Shown piece after piece: positions 20,901-31,206 of a stretch of DNA of 64,000 bases. The notes under the pieces were generated by a model. The model made no database searches. It worked only from the letters and a program-made list of their open reading frames with translations, and had not been told where the DNA came from. The translations under genes were made by a program, and so were the position numbers. The number at the start of each line of letters is the position of its first letter. Positions within the stretch are counted from its first letter, which is position 1. The stretch comes from Terebella lapidaria. Taxonomy: Eukaryota > Annelida > Polychaeta > Terebellida > Terebellidae. The DNA lies in the NCBI GenBank assembly GCA_949152475.1, contig OX424570.1, forward strand, positions 2,716,181 through 2,780,180, given 5' to 3'.

Positions 20901-22266
20901 GATCCGGCCAGGGAATCGAAGGTGTCTTCGATGTGCGGGAGAGGATATGAGTCCTTCCGCGTGACATCGTTAAGCTTACGGTAATCAACGCAGAACCTCC
21001 ACGAGCCGTCCTTCTTCTTCACCACAACCACAGGACTCGCCCAAGGGCTGTCACTGGGTTCGATGATGTCTAGCTCGAGCATCTTCTGCACCTCCTGGTC
21101 AATGACCTCTTGGTGCACTATCGCTGCTCGCCGTAGACGTTGTTTGATCGGACGCTCGTCTAGGAGGTCGATGCGGTGTTTGGCAACGTCTGTCTTGCCG
21201 ACCGCACCATCCGGACCCATAAACACATCCGCATACTGCCGCAACGGCGCTGCTCTCCACCCAGCCGGTCCTTCGGAACCAGAGATTCCAGATGGTCCGG
21301 CAGGGTGAACGGATCATCTCCGGCGGCCGCCGCCGCGCACGCAGCGCGGCAGACCGGATCGTCGGGGATGACACGACTAGACGACGCGGGCACAGCTGTA
21401 GCTGCTAGGTACCCGCGCCGCAGCACAACGGGTGAGTCCGTGGGATTCACCACGAGAAGGGGCATCATGCGGGCGTCGGACTTGACCAGAGTCCCGCCCA
21501 GCACGAGCCCAGTTCCCTTGGCGAAACTGCTCACCGGCTGCACTATACACGGACGACCTTCGAGGGGCATGCGGGGACGACGCGGCCGCGCCTCGATGAT
21601 CATCTCGCTCATAGGCGGCACCACCGTGGTGCGCGCCACCCGCATTTGGAACGAATGCGCTGGACCCATGCGGAAGAGGTAGTGAGTATCCTCTCCCATC
21701 CGGAATTCACCCGCACTGAAGTTAGCGGTGACCCGGTGGGCCCGGAGAAAATTCATTCCAATAATCCCGGCCGCTCCGATGTCTGCGACGATTGCCTCTG
21801 TCGGATACACCTTGTCCCCAAGTGTAACAGGCAACTCGACGATACCGTAGACACGGATGCGGTTGTTACCGGCCCCGTAGAGCTGGTAAGGACCGGGATC
21901 CCGCAACTCAAGGTTGCGGAGCACGGGTTCCTTCCGGAACGTTCCTATGGCTATGAGGGTGACCTCCGAGCCTGAGTCTACAAGGAACCGGACCGGCTCC
22001 CGCCCGAGTGGCAGGGGCAGGTACCAGCAAGTGTCCTTGACCAGTGCGTTTCTTGAACGGTATCTTTCGCACGCACTGGGCCCATTCTCGGAGTCCTCAT
22101 GATCCGCCTCAGCCGCGGACGAGCCAGACTGATCCTCAAGGACCACTTCCGGAGAAGTTATATCTACTTGAGGTTCGTCCAGTTCATCCGTAGGTGGGGC
22201 GGCATCCGTTGCCACGGAACAACTGTCCTCGGACGTAGTGTTGGTCGCCACCACGTCCGAGTTCAG
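17980..22266 (-). pseudogene. pol: element B Pol, inactivated
   Basis: It has the same domain order as element A Pol but is broken into four pieces. Protease with its DSG motif and the following region read from the slip site to about 21244, where 16 bases present in A are missing and the frame shifts (this frame runs on to 21160). Reverse transcriptase, with YIDD, occupies 21244-20510 and ends at an in-frame TAA (20510-20512) in place of an Ala codon. RNase H continues in that frame to 19973. An 8-base loss near 20000 moves the frame again, and 20016-17980 encodes the end of RNase H, the linker, the zinc finger, the DD35E integrase and the GPF module intact. Either deletion alone would prevent a full enzyme. 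Confidence 0.9.
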
Positions 22267-22272
22267 TTTCCC
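22228..22272 (-). promoter_or_regulatory. -1 ribosomal frameshift signal, element B
   Basis: GGGAAAC (22266-22272) is followed directly by the gag stop TGA. A perfect 8-bp stem, CTCGGACG (22261-22254) with CGTCCGAG (22235-22228), lies 4 bases downstream. Compared with element A, two base pairs differ on both sides while pairing is kept. Confidence 0.85.
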
Positions 22273-24443
22273 TGCCGTGAGGGACGGCCCTGTTGTCCCG
22301 CGGGACCAGGCCGGGAGTAGTTACTCCGGCGCGGACTGGGGAGGACCCCCTGGTATCCGCGTGCCCGCAAGCGTTCCAACAACTCCGGACACTTCAGCCA
22401 AAAGTGTCCCTGTTTTCCGCAGAAATAACAGGGGCGGTTCTGAGCTGGTCCGGATGTGAACGCACAGCATTCAGCGGGCCCCGGAGTGTCGATCCCAGCG
22501 CAGTACGCAATCATCTGCGCAGCGCTGAAATCATACTCGTCATAGTCGTACTCATCCGGAGATGAGGACGGCGCGGCAACCGGTGCCGCCTGTGCGGGCG
22601 CCCCTGTAGAGGGTGCCGGCGCACTAACCCACTGCTGGGTAGGTTCCCTGGCGGGTTCCCGGACGACCGGGTCCTGCCACGGGGTTACCTGCGATGCCTT
22701 GACCGGAGGAGGAGTCGCCGCCTGCGCGGGTACAGCCGAGGCCGGAGCCGGGGCTGGAGGCAACTGTCTAGGGCGGACAGCCATCTCAAGCGCAAGCGCG
22801 GAGTCTATTGCCTCCTCCATCGATCGCTTTTCATGGGTGGCCAGCCCGTATGCTAGGTGGTAAGGCTGGCCATCGATGAACTGATCGATCAGCATCGTCT
22901 CAAACCGTCTGGAGTCCATGTCCGGAAAAGCTCTCCGGCCGAGTATGCGTAAGCTGTACGCATAGTCTGTCACGGACTCAGTCGGCTGGCGGATACGCGC
23001 CTTGAACTCTCGTTCAGACTGCCGCCGATTGGTCGTCGGCGGGAACAGCAGGCGAAGTTGACGAGCAACCTCGCCGAACGTCACTGTTCCCACCGGCAGA
23101 CACGGCATCACGCGGAGAGCTTTCCCTTCCAGGCTCCCCGCGAGGACGTGTCCAGCTTCATGCTGGGACCATCCTTCGTACACGGCGGTACGCCATACCT
23201 GGAGCAAGTAGTCCTCCAAGTCGGCGTTATCCCCGTTGAACCGTTTCCGCCACGAAGAGTGGTCGGGCCCGTCATCGCGTTTGCTACGCGCCCGACGTGC
23301 GGTCCCGGCTCCGGGGTCGTCCGTGTACAGCGGCAAGTTCCGTGCGCTTCCTGCGCCTGCGGCGGAGTCTGCCGGAGCAAACATCGACGCCGCGGACGGA
23401 GGAGCAGGGAAGCTCACGTTTGCCGCCGGGGTCATTCCCGCTAAAAACCCACTCTGGCTAGGTGCGGGCGGGGCTCCCATCGAACCTACTGGGTAGGCTC
23501 CAGAAGGGGCGGCAAAGCTTGGGGCCGTAGCCGCCTGTTGCCACTGCCCGTCCGACACACTGTACGTGCCAGGGTAAGTCGGCCACGCGGCTTGCGCTCC
23601 AACCATCGGAACGGTCGACGCGGTCGCCAACGTGGTGCCTCCGAGCCGCGGGGCAGGCGCGGGTCCCATTGCGGGGGCCACTGGCGCCTGCGGACTCGGC
23701 AGGACTTGGGGAGGGGCTACTGGCCCAGACATCCCCGGACTTGAGATGGCCGACGGGTCAACGCTCGAAGGCGGCTGATTCCGCTTGAACAGTACAAGCG
23801 CCTCGGATATCAGCCACCTCTCCCTCTCCGTCAAAGGCCCCGAGTTGCCTTGTGACAGCGGAGAGGGGGAACGGTTCCGCCGGTCTGATCGTCCCTGATG
23901 GGGCGACCGGGCGCGGTCATAGCGCCCTCTGGGGGCCAGCTCACCAAGCGCATCGGCGAGCTGGTCTACCACATCACCCGGTGCGGACCGACCAGAGCCC
24001 ATGCCGGAGGCTCGCGAAGGAGCCCACCCGGCCAGGAGTGGCATCTGGTACTGCTGGTCCGCCTGTCCAGAAGTGCCCGCAGTAGTTGGCGCTCGATTCC
24101 GGACGTCCGGAGACGTCCCACGGAAGAGTGCCGCTTGCCACGGACTCATTCTGGGCCTGGGCGGGCGCGGCGTAGAGCCGTAGCCGGCTCCGCCTACCGC
24201 GCCTAACACATCAAGGCCCGGCCTTGATGACAACTCCTGTTGCGGCCCCGCGGGGCTAGACTCTACGTCCGGAGACGGAGTCAGGGACGCCGGAGTCGAC
24301 TCCGCAGACTGGGTTCTGTCCGCGGAGGGCTCCGCACATTCCCTCCGGCCGCCGGAGTCACCCGAAGATGTCTCACGGCGGCTGTCGCGCGACCGGGTGT
24401 GATCCGCGACATTACCTCCCGTTTCCCCCCCCCTTGGGTTCAT
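22263..24443 (-). CDS. gag: element B Gag, main open frame
   Basis: A 726-codon frame has the same layout as A Gag: a charged and Pro/Ala-rich N-terminal part, the capsid-like region and one CX2CX4HX4C knuckle at about residues 672-685. It is longer than A's main frame because the region lost in A is present. The expected start, by analogy with A, is the ATG at 24480, but that frame meets a stop at 24412 after 22 codons. A run of nine Gs on the minus strand (24425-24433) carries one base more than the matching site in A and shifts the frame. Initiation at the Met at 24443 would give a nearly complete Gag. The extra base may be a real mutation or a homopolymer sequencing error. Confidence 0.88.
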   Translation of the reverse strand: MNPRGGETGGNVADHTRSRDSRRETSSGDSGGRRECAEPSADRTQSAESTPASLTPSPDVESSPAGPQQELSSRPGLDVLGAVGGAGYGSTPRPPRPRMSPWQAALFRGTSPDVRNRAPTTAGTSGQADQQYQMPLLAGWAPSRASGMGSGRSAPGDVVDQLADALGELAPRGRYDRARSPHQGRSDRRNRSPSPLSQGNSGPLTERERWLISEALVLFKRNQPPSSVDPSAISSPGMSGPVAPPQVLPSPQAPVAPAMGPAPAPRLGGTTLATASTVPMVGAQAAWPTYPGTYSVSDGQWQQAATAPSFAAPSGAYPVGSMGAPPAPSQSGFLAGMTPAANVSFPAPPSAASMFAPADSAAGAGSARNLPLYTDDPGAGTARRARSKRDDGPDHSSWRKRFNGDNADLEDYLLQVWRTAVYEGWSQHEAGHVLAGSLEGKALRVMPCLPVGTVTFGEVARQLRLLFPPTTNRRQSEREFKARIRQPTESVTDYAYSLRILGRRAFPDMDSRRFETMLIDQFIDGQPYHLAYGLATHEKRSMEEAIDSALALEMAVRPRQLPPAPAPASAVPAQAATPPPVKASQVTPWQDPVVREPAREPTQQWVSAPAPSTGAPAQAAPVAAPSSSPDEYDYDEYDFSAAQMIAYCAGIDTPGPAECCAFTSGPAQNRPCYFCGKQGHFWLKCPELLERLRARGYQGVLPSPRRSNYSRPGPAGQQGRPSRQGN

Positions 24444-24480
24444 TAGCCTTATCTCTGGCTTTGTCTCTTTCCTTTGTCAT
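24412..24480 (-). pseudogene. gag: element B Gag original start, frameshifted
   Basis: The ATG at 24480 opens the same Lys/Asp-rich leader (MTKERDKARDKANEPK) as in element A, then runs out of frame at the nine-base homopolymer and stops at 24412-24414. Confidence 0.7.
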
Positions 24481-24573
24481 CCTTTGAGATGTCCTTGAGG
24501 AGCGGGCGATCCCCAGGGACTAAGGAGGCTACAACGCTGTGACGGTAGGCTGCGATGGAACACTGTCGGACTG

Positions 24574-24591
24574 ATCCTGGTCACGGCACCA
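24574..24591 (-). promoter_or_regulatory. primer binding site, tRNA-His type (element B)
   Basis: Identical 18 bases to element A and again one base from the LTR border. Confidence 0.75.
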
Positions 24592-24592
24592 A

Positions 24593-25329
24593 TGTAAAGT
24601 TATTGACTACCGTCCGCTCTTCGGGATCCTCGAGGATAGTCCTCTCTCATCCGAGTCCTTGCGGACGCGCATCCGCTATTCCGGATCCTCGCGGCAGGGC
24701 CGCTCACCGGAGGTCGCGGCGGACACGGTAACTACTTCATCATTAACGGTAACCAGGTAACAGCCCACCCGACACTCCCAGGCCTACGGACACCGTTCAG
24801 AAACTAGTTCATCCCTACGGTGTTAACTGGCGGGGCCTGGCGAGCCGCGGTCTGCCTCGGGGACGGAACCCCGTACAGTCCGACATGCTGGCCAGAGCCT
24901 CTGTCACATGTCCCGGGAAGGGAGAGAGCTGGCGATCCACAGGGCCGAAGGCCCCCGAGTCAGCAACTCGTCTCTCCCAGCCCGGGCCTCCCCACGGAAA
25001 TCGTCCCCAGGGCTCTAGGAGCCCACTACTCGCAAACAGGGAACACAAAGCTCATGGCCGAGCCTCGTGTGCGTCCTGTCTCTCGATCTTGGACAATCTC
25101 CTCGAACGAGTCGCTTCCAGTGTATATATAATACACCAGAAACTGTAGGGCGCACGCGAGGTTAAATCGATCCATTGTTATAGTTTACTGGAACGTTAAT
25201 TACAATACGTCGCCGTGGCAACGCACGCTCGAACGGAGCATGTCAAAACAAGGCCAAGTACGAAAAGGCCACATAAATGGCATTTATGTTTACAAACACC
25301 TGCCGCGTGCTTAGGGCAAAATCGCCACA
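24593..25329 (-). repeat. element B 5' LTR
   Basis: 737 bp with TG...CA ends. The TATA box lies at 25123-25130 and an X-box-like site at 25209-25222. It is followed by the ACTT target duplication. Confidence 0.95.
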
Positions 25330-25333
25330 ACTT
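25330..25333. repeat. target site duplication of element B, right copy
   Basis: ACTT matches 3881-3884. Confidence 0.75.
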
Positions 25334-26218
25334 TTTATTCATTGTTCTCATGATCACTTAATTATTCCACGAATATCTTACAACACTGGTCTCTGATAGG
25401 ACTTCCTATCAAACTCAAACGCAATTTGGTAACATATGAGTTTCACGAAAATGGAGTATTCATTCAGATGACTTCAAAATCGAAGAGATCATATTTTTAA
25501 AACTACTATCGAATGTAAAATTGAAAGAAACTAAACTATCGGGCCACGCCCTCCAACTGGGGAGAATGAATGAGTAGCAAACGATGACGTCATTGTTTTG
25601 ATGATGCCCCGGGGGACGGAGCGCTTCCGGCATCTTTGGTTTCAGTTGAATGAGCCCCCTGTCATAAAAATATGACGTTTCTGTCAACCATGCACTGCCG
25701 AGTGGAAAAAACTTGCAGATTTTCGGTGTTTTTGATGTTATATCCTCCGTACGATTTGTTTGTACTGAACAAATATATACATATTCCATATGTGAACGAA
25801 GCTTAGAGTCTTCTCCATTCAAATGCATTGAGATATATTTGCTATATGGAAGTTTCAACCGTAAAATCATTGGTCGAAGCCAATACACATTGATAGGAAG
25901 TCCTCTTTTAAGTGTTCGAATATATGTTCAAATACATGTATAAGTCTGCCAGTGAACTGCAGGAGCCTTTGTCCTGTGCTTCCAGTTTTGTTGTCATATT
26001 TTTCGATTTTGAGAAATGCCAGTGGAATGTGGACTCATAATGGTATTAGTACTTCGTGCATGGTAATAATGAGTATGTGTAAAATCCCTTATATATTTGT
26101 GTATATATATTTTTCCAGGTAGCTCAGGGGAGGCTTCTGATCTGAACTGGCAAAGTTTTGTTGTTAAGTTTATGAAAGTGAAGCAATTTATAAAATATCA
26201 TGAGAAGGGAGGCGTTAT
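25334..26218. other. AT-rich intergenic DNA
   Basis: No convincing gene or repeat. The longest open frame, on the minus strand at 25460-25888, has no recognisable motif or splice context. Confidence 0.5.
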
Positions 26219-26224
26219 GTTTCG
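26219..26224. repeat. 6-bp target duplication, left copy
   Basis: GTTTCG precedes the TIR element and recurs at 27301-27306 directly after it. Confidence 0.75.
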
Positions 26225-27300
26225 TACGGAAGCTCTGAAAGGACATCGTGAAAAAAATAATATCTCGTATATACGACATATTATCTTGTATATACGACTT
26301 GTGTATATGTCGTATATACGACCTATTATCTCGAAAATACAACTTGTGTATCTCGTATATACGACTTGTATATCTCGTATATACGACTTGTATAGTTCAT
26401 ATATACGACTTGTATATCTCATATATACGAGGAAATTATCAATGAATTGTCAATTCGCATTTCGTCAGTGGTCTTCCATACCATATTGAAGCGCATATAA
26501 TGACATGTCCTTATATGTGGATTTGTGCCTTTTCACAATATATAAAAAAATTAGAAACGTGTTCACTTATAAGGACATGTCCTCATATCCGGACATAAGA
26601 ACACCCCATTTATTCACATATAAGGACACTATATACATTTCTATTAACTGAAGAATTGGGACATAATTAAATCCCTGGCGCAATTAATTATGTCCGTTTG
26701 GGTGACACACAAGTCCATGTATGTTTATATAACACATACATTTGGCATGTGTACGATTTAATTTCAAGGCCACAAGACTATATGTTCGAGATTATTACGC
26801 TGCACGTGGTAGTGGTACGTGCTACACGTGTTTCACTGAATATATGGGTTTCATCATTTTTCACAACGTGTAATCATCGACATGCAAAATGTCCTTATAT
26901 GTGGGTCAGATGTTTGGGCAGCAATTCCTTTGAAAAATCCACATATGAGAACATGTTCTTATGTCGGGATATAAGGACATGCTCACATATAAGGACAAGT
27001 CCTTATATGCGCGCCAATACGGTAGATGCCAGCGATGTAGATTCAAGCCGCAAGGTACTCTAAAGTCATAAGTCGTATATAATATAATTATGTCGTATAT
27101 ACGAGATATACAAGTCGTATATACGAGATACGCAAGTCGTATATACGAGATAATGTGCCATATATACGAGCTACAGATATGTCGTATATACTAGGTAATA
27201 TGTCGTATATACGAGATATACATAAGTCGTATATACGAGATAATATGTCGTATATACGAGATATCATTATTTTTTACCATGTCCTTTCAGAGCTTCCGTA
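26225..27300. mobile_element. TIR element with TCGTATATACGA palindrome arrays
   Basis: The element is 1076 bp. It starts TACGGAAGCTCTGAAAGG and ends with the inverted complement. Next to each end lies an array of about eight or nine units of 21-23 bp, each carrying the perfect palindrome TCGTATATACGA (about 26270-26430 and 27066-27270); the arrays are in inverted orientation. The centre has a second palindromic theme, ATAAGGACATGTCC and variants, near 26500-26640 and 26890-27010. No transposase is encoded. The perfect hexamer duplication GTTTCG flanks it. Confidence 0.8.
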
Positions 27301-27306
27301 GTTTCG
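27301..27306. repeat. 6-bp target duplication, right copy
   Basis: GTTTCG, matching 26219-26224. Confidence 0.75.
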
Positions 27307-27774
27307 CATATGTCCAGGACGGAAATGGTCAGTCACAACAAATGTGTTGGGAATGAATCTGGTTACAGGCAAAAATTGTATATTTATGTGGCCCAATACT
27401 ATACAAATACTGCAAAATATTCGTAATTTATATCTAATTATGTTTGAAGATAAGCTCTAGATCTAGACCCACTCAAGTTGGGCCGAAATGTGAGATTCTT
27501 CTGATTGATTGAACAATATTTAAGACTTAGCGATACGTGAACTTGCAAACATATCTTTTTAATTGAATAATCTTTCAAATGTGGATTTTGGTTCAATTTA
27601 TTCCCGAAATACCAACACACTCCATCTTTTTAAGCACCTTTCTCAAAAATAACTGTTCAATAGAATCGTCATGACAAAATCTATGAAAATTCGTAAGCCT
27701 ACTTTTTATGGAAAAATTAGCCCAAGGGCTGGAAGAAGGTTTTCGGAGAAATATGAAGTCTGCACCCACAACTG
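27307..27774. other. AT-rich DNA, nothing recognised
   Basis: No coding, repeat or RNA signal is supported here. Confidence 0.4.
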
Positions 27775-28060
27775 TTTTTTTTTTTTTCATCACAATTGCC
27801 GATTTGACCTGACAAGGTCACTACAGGTTAAAGTCAAGGTCACCTTTGAAATCGCTATACAGGTGTATGATTTCCCTCTTGAATAAGCGAAATTTAATTT
27901 CTATTATGGAGTATTTTAGGACCTTACAAAAAAAATGAATGGAATTATTTGTCCAAATTATTTTTATGTATTAGTCGAAAACATATTCTGAATGGCGAAA
28001 AGAGCAAATGGTTGATGTGAATAGTGACTTGCTTTCGCTCAAAAGAATGTTTTTTGCTGA
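27775..28060. repeat. dispersed repeat with AGGTCA half-sites
   Basis: After a T run comes GACCTGACAAGGTCAC, then AAGTCAAGGTCACC and AAATCGCTATA, ending near AATAGTGACTTG. A diverged copy in the same orientation lies at about 53270-53530. Confidence 0.5.
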
Positions 28061-28794
28061 CCTGCAAAAAAATTGAAATGGCAGTCATGCCCAGACAGGC
28101 GATTCAAGAACAATGAAGAAAGTTTTAAAGTGGATGTTTTTATGAGAAATGGCGGTTTTGACTTTTCAAAATGTTTTGATGGAAAATAGCTTTTTTGACT
28201 TCAAAGGTAATTGAAAGTCAAATTTACCAATTATAGCGTTGGGAAATACCAGAGCCTCAAATCTGAACAGAAAAGAACATCTCACAAAAATATGTCACAA
28301 GGACAGTACATAAAGTTAAATATAATAATCACACTTAACCACTTTTCAAAAGCTCCAATATACTGAAGGTATTTAGCCAATTCAAATATGAAGTTTGCAT
28401 GTCCATGCACGACACTACAATGTCTAAATTCCACAATTCACTCTCAAACACCTCCATGCACAACCATGTTCAACAAACCCATAATATGGGACAATTTAAG
28501 TAGATAAGTGGAAAAGGTGCAATTTTTTTTACAAGAATGCTTCCTTCAAATAATTTCCCTTGAATTCAACTGTACAAACCACTGGCAGATATGATTCCAA
28601 ACATACTCTCAAAAAAGTTTTGCTAATTATTTGGCGCAGTTCTACTTTTAGGCCTTGAAACGTACAGATATTTTTCGTACAAATTGTCACACTTGATTGA
28701 CTGGTCCATACGAACCCTTTATTTCTTTTGAGCCTGTACTTCGTCACGGTATTCCATGATTGCATTTTCTCCCTTACTCTCCACCGGTGATTTC
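28061..28794. other. AT-rich intergenic DNA
   Basis: No supported gene. The segment around 28066-28130 also resembles 53035-53085, so the dispersed repeat above may extend a little further. Confidence 0.4.
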
Positions 28795-29075
28795 TTGTCA
28801 GAATGTAAGTATCAATCTATTACCACCAATACAGCCAAATTTTGATGATTCCAATAACAAACATAAAATACAACATTTTGCAATAGAAACAAAGCCCGAC
28901 CAATTTCTTTATCAAAAGACACACTGGCGTCATCAGGGGCAGACAATGTGGTAAATGTAGTTGTTTCTACTGTCCCCTGATGGAATTAGTATACAACTGT
29001 CCAACAACCTATGAAAATAATTTAGAAATCCGAAACGAACCCCATGGAATAGATATATGACAAGTACATAAGTAC
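28795..29075 (+). repeat. dispersed repeat, copy 1 (inverted at 48265-48540)
   Basis: It contains CACCAATACAGCCAAATTTT, CACACTGGCGTCATCAGGGG and GATGGAATTAGTATACAACT. All recur in the same order, reverse-complemented, at 48265-48540. Shorter relatives lie at about 44385-44490, 46010-46050 and at the start of each tandem unit (31615 and 37222). Confidence 0.65.
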
Positions 29076-29145
29076 CTAACACAGCCAAAAGGGTACTGAG
29101 TTGATGGTATCCTCGGGGACAGATTCTCAGTGTTATTAGAGTGAA

Positions 29146-29520
29146 ATGTCAGAGCACTCTAACGGGAATGGGAAGGGAGGTGAGCTGGACAGCGACCACG
29201 AGATTGTTTCCAGTGAGGAGTCACTGGAATGTGTCCAGAGAGAAGTCCCTGGAACTAACACGCGATTGCGACAACCTTCAGATTACTCCAGCTCAGGGTT
29301 GTCCGAGATGAATCTTGCGGAAGCGACTCCAGTAATGTGCCTACCCAGGCACTCTCACAGAAACTCGTCAAGAAGGGTCATTCTGAAGCTCTTCCAATCA
29401 TGGAGGAGATGCTGGACCTGTACAAAGAATAGCTCGCAGTTCTGAACTTGCATCCTTTCAAAGAGATGATCGATTCTCTCGAAAGAGTTGATTGAACTTC
29501 ACTTGGGGGCCCCGGCCTTG
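29146..29520 (+). pseudogene. decayed gene fragment, protein not recognised
   Basis: A Ser/Glu-rich open frame starts at 29146 (MSEHSNGNGKGGELDSDHE...) and is protein-like to about 29330. There the coding-like signal moves to another frame, which reads VPTQALSQKLVKKGHSEALP and continues to a TAG at 29430-29432. The same frame remains protein-like after that stop (LNLHPFKEMIDSLERV). One frameshift and one stop within otherwise good coding sequence indicate a pseudogene, or a remnant of a transposon-encoded protein. No intron signs are needed to explain it. I do not recognise the family. Confidence 0.42.
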
Positions 29521-29639
29521 GTACGGTCAGACTGCAGCCTCTCTGGTGGAGAACACGAGCAGACCGGTCCATACAAATACTGTTATGATAGTTCTTCAAG
29601 GTGAAGTTCCCTCTACAGAAACCACACCTCAATAAATCC

Positions 29640-30534
29640 GTTAAATGTCCTTATCACCATATTTTGCCATGTCTCACCATTGTACCACATGACAGAAAAT
29701 CAATTAGATATATAACTATACATATTAATGCAGTTTCGAAATGGATGACAATTCTTGGATGCAGGGCATAACCTGCATCATATAAATATAACAGTTTCTC
29801 TGCGATACCAATACTCGGTCACGAATCAGGTCGTCATTGTCAGTAGGAAAGAAAACATACATATTACGCAAAGTTTCGTGTTTTCAGATTAAATACACTT
29901 GACCTTTGGGGCATTAATTTGACATTCAACAGCTGAAACTTCTATAAAAATTTATTCAAAATTGGAATGTTGTACCACATCTTATCAATGGGACATATGA
30001 TATTTTGATGTCAGAAGACAAACTACCTAATTCATTAAGTATAACCTAACACAACACCTGTAAGTCATGAGCTTGACACAACATATCAATATTTTCCTAT
30101 TTTTATTGTATATTAATGTGGGGGGGGGGGGGGGATTTAGTGGTATTTGTGAATCCTTGGGTCATGTCGTCATCACCATTCTTTACATGGGTCCCTGGCT
30201 CCAGAAAGTTGCTTCTAGCGTAGATTCGCTGTCATTTCTGAAAATAATGTTATTTCATACTTTCACACAATGTCTTACTGGTAATTTGTCAATCGATTTT
30301 GCAGGGCTATAATGGTATTCGGAAACTTGTTGATCATTTACCTTTTCTTTTTTATCCATCACAGTATGACACCATAAACTTCCTTATATAGTTGTGAATA
30401 AATATTTGTGATCGATATTTCCTGTCAGCTGCTACAATACTCACAGTTTTTGAGTAGCAGAATCTTTTTATAAATTGTATATATTTCCTCCCAATAGATT
30501 GTGCTAAATTGCATTTACACGATAATATAACAAC
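29640..30534. other. intergenic DNA with a 15-base G run
   Basis: A run of 15 Gs spans 30120-30134. No gene is supported; the open frame crossing it (30067-30312) has no recognisable motif. Confidence 0.5.
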
Positions 30535-31016
30535 AATATGTTTTTGAAGGGCGTAGTGATTATTTACGGCCTGGCTCAGGATATTCAGCCCGACATGGTT
30601 CATTTGCAGTCCGAGCGTGCGAGGGCTGCAAAACCATGGATGGCTGAAATAAAGATGGGAACAATACCCAAGTATACAGTGTCCGAGCAAACAAAACCGA
30701 GTCTATTCTCCAATCTCAAAGTCCAGTGTCAGGCAAAATCGAGAAAATTTTAATGGAACTTCATGAACCCCCATATATGGCTATAAAGGGGTGAAATCTG
30801 GTGTTCCGGAAAGAGCGAACATTTCCTGCCCCACATGTGGCACCCGTCATGAATTCCAAAACATTAACATGCAAAAAGGTCCTGTTGCATACTTGTCACA
30901 GATTTTGTGTACTTATCAACCAGATTGTGATGACGTCCATAGAATTTCTTGAAAGCAGCTAAATAATCTGAGCTAGGCCGTTTACAAATAATCACTACGC
31001 CCGCCACAAACATATT
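30535..31016. mobile_element. small TIR (MITE-like) element
   Basis: About 45-50 bases at each end are inverted repeats. The left reads AATATGTTTTTGAAGGGCGT then AGTGATTATTTACGG; the right is its complement with a 3-base indel and few mismatches. The length of 482 bp and the lack of a transposase suggest a non-autonomous DNA element. No clear target duplication was found. Confidence 0.55.
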
Positions 31017-31047
31017 ATTACTATCAGTACCAGTATACCAGGGTCAA

Positions 31048-31206
31048 TTATATCATTTCATCCATGGTGTCTTCGTCAAGCACACTTTTCTGACTTGATT
31101 GACTGAACATTTCTGCAAACTCCATTCCACTTTCCAGATCTCGAACCAAAAAGTTTACAGGAGACAAATCCAGACTACGTGCCAGAAAACAACCTCGTCG
31201 CTGTCT
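31048..31206 (-). CDS. candidate terminal exon or gene fragment
   Basis: The minus strand encodes about 50 residues of non-repetitive, acid-rich sequence (VNFLVRDLESGMEFAEMF, then SQSSQKSVLDEDTMDEMI) and ends at TAA (31048-31050). The frame is closed by a TAG just upstream of 31206, and AG dinucleotides that could be acceptors lie there (near GCATGCAG). Composition and the clean C-terminus look coding, but the polypyrimidine signal is weak. It may be the last exon of a gene or a leftover of a mobile element. The family is not recognised. Confidence 0.3.
   Translation of the reverse strand, partial: RQRRGCFLARSLDLSPVNFLVRDLESGMEFAEMFSQSSQKSVLDEDTMDEMI

Larger units (their letters stand above)
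3885..25329 (-). mobile_element. Ty3/gypsy LTR retrotransposon B, interrupted by A
   Basis: Element B spans the region with element A (4421-15134) nested in its 3' LTR. Removing A and the duplicated TATA leaves about 10.73 kb. Its LTRs are 737 bp each once the left one is rejoined across the insertion (3885-4420 plus 15135-15339, against 24593-25329). By eye they differ at about three positions, so the insertion is young but older than A. Transcription runs on the minus strand: 5' LTR on the right, primer site 24574-24591, gag, pol, long 3' non-coding region, polypurine tract, 3' LTR on the left. Its pol has three lesions, so B cannot make a full polyprotein. Confidence 0.92.

Noticed and set aside
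7787..25329. Envelope gene that would make the elements errantivirus-like
   Set aside because: The 2.6-kb region after pol contains no long frame with signal peptide, transmembrane segment or fusion-type motif on the coding strand in either copy.
25460..25888. 142-codon minus-strand frame beside element B
   Set aside because: No motif, no splice context and low-complexity AT-rich codons; indistinguishable from chance.
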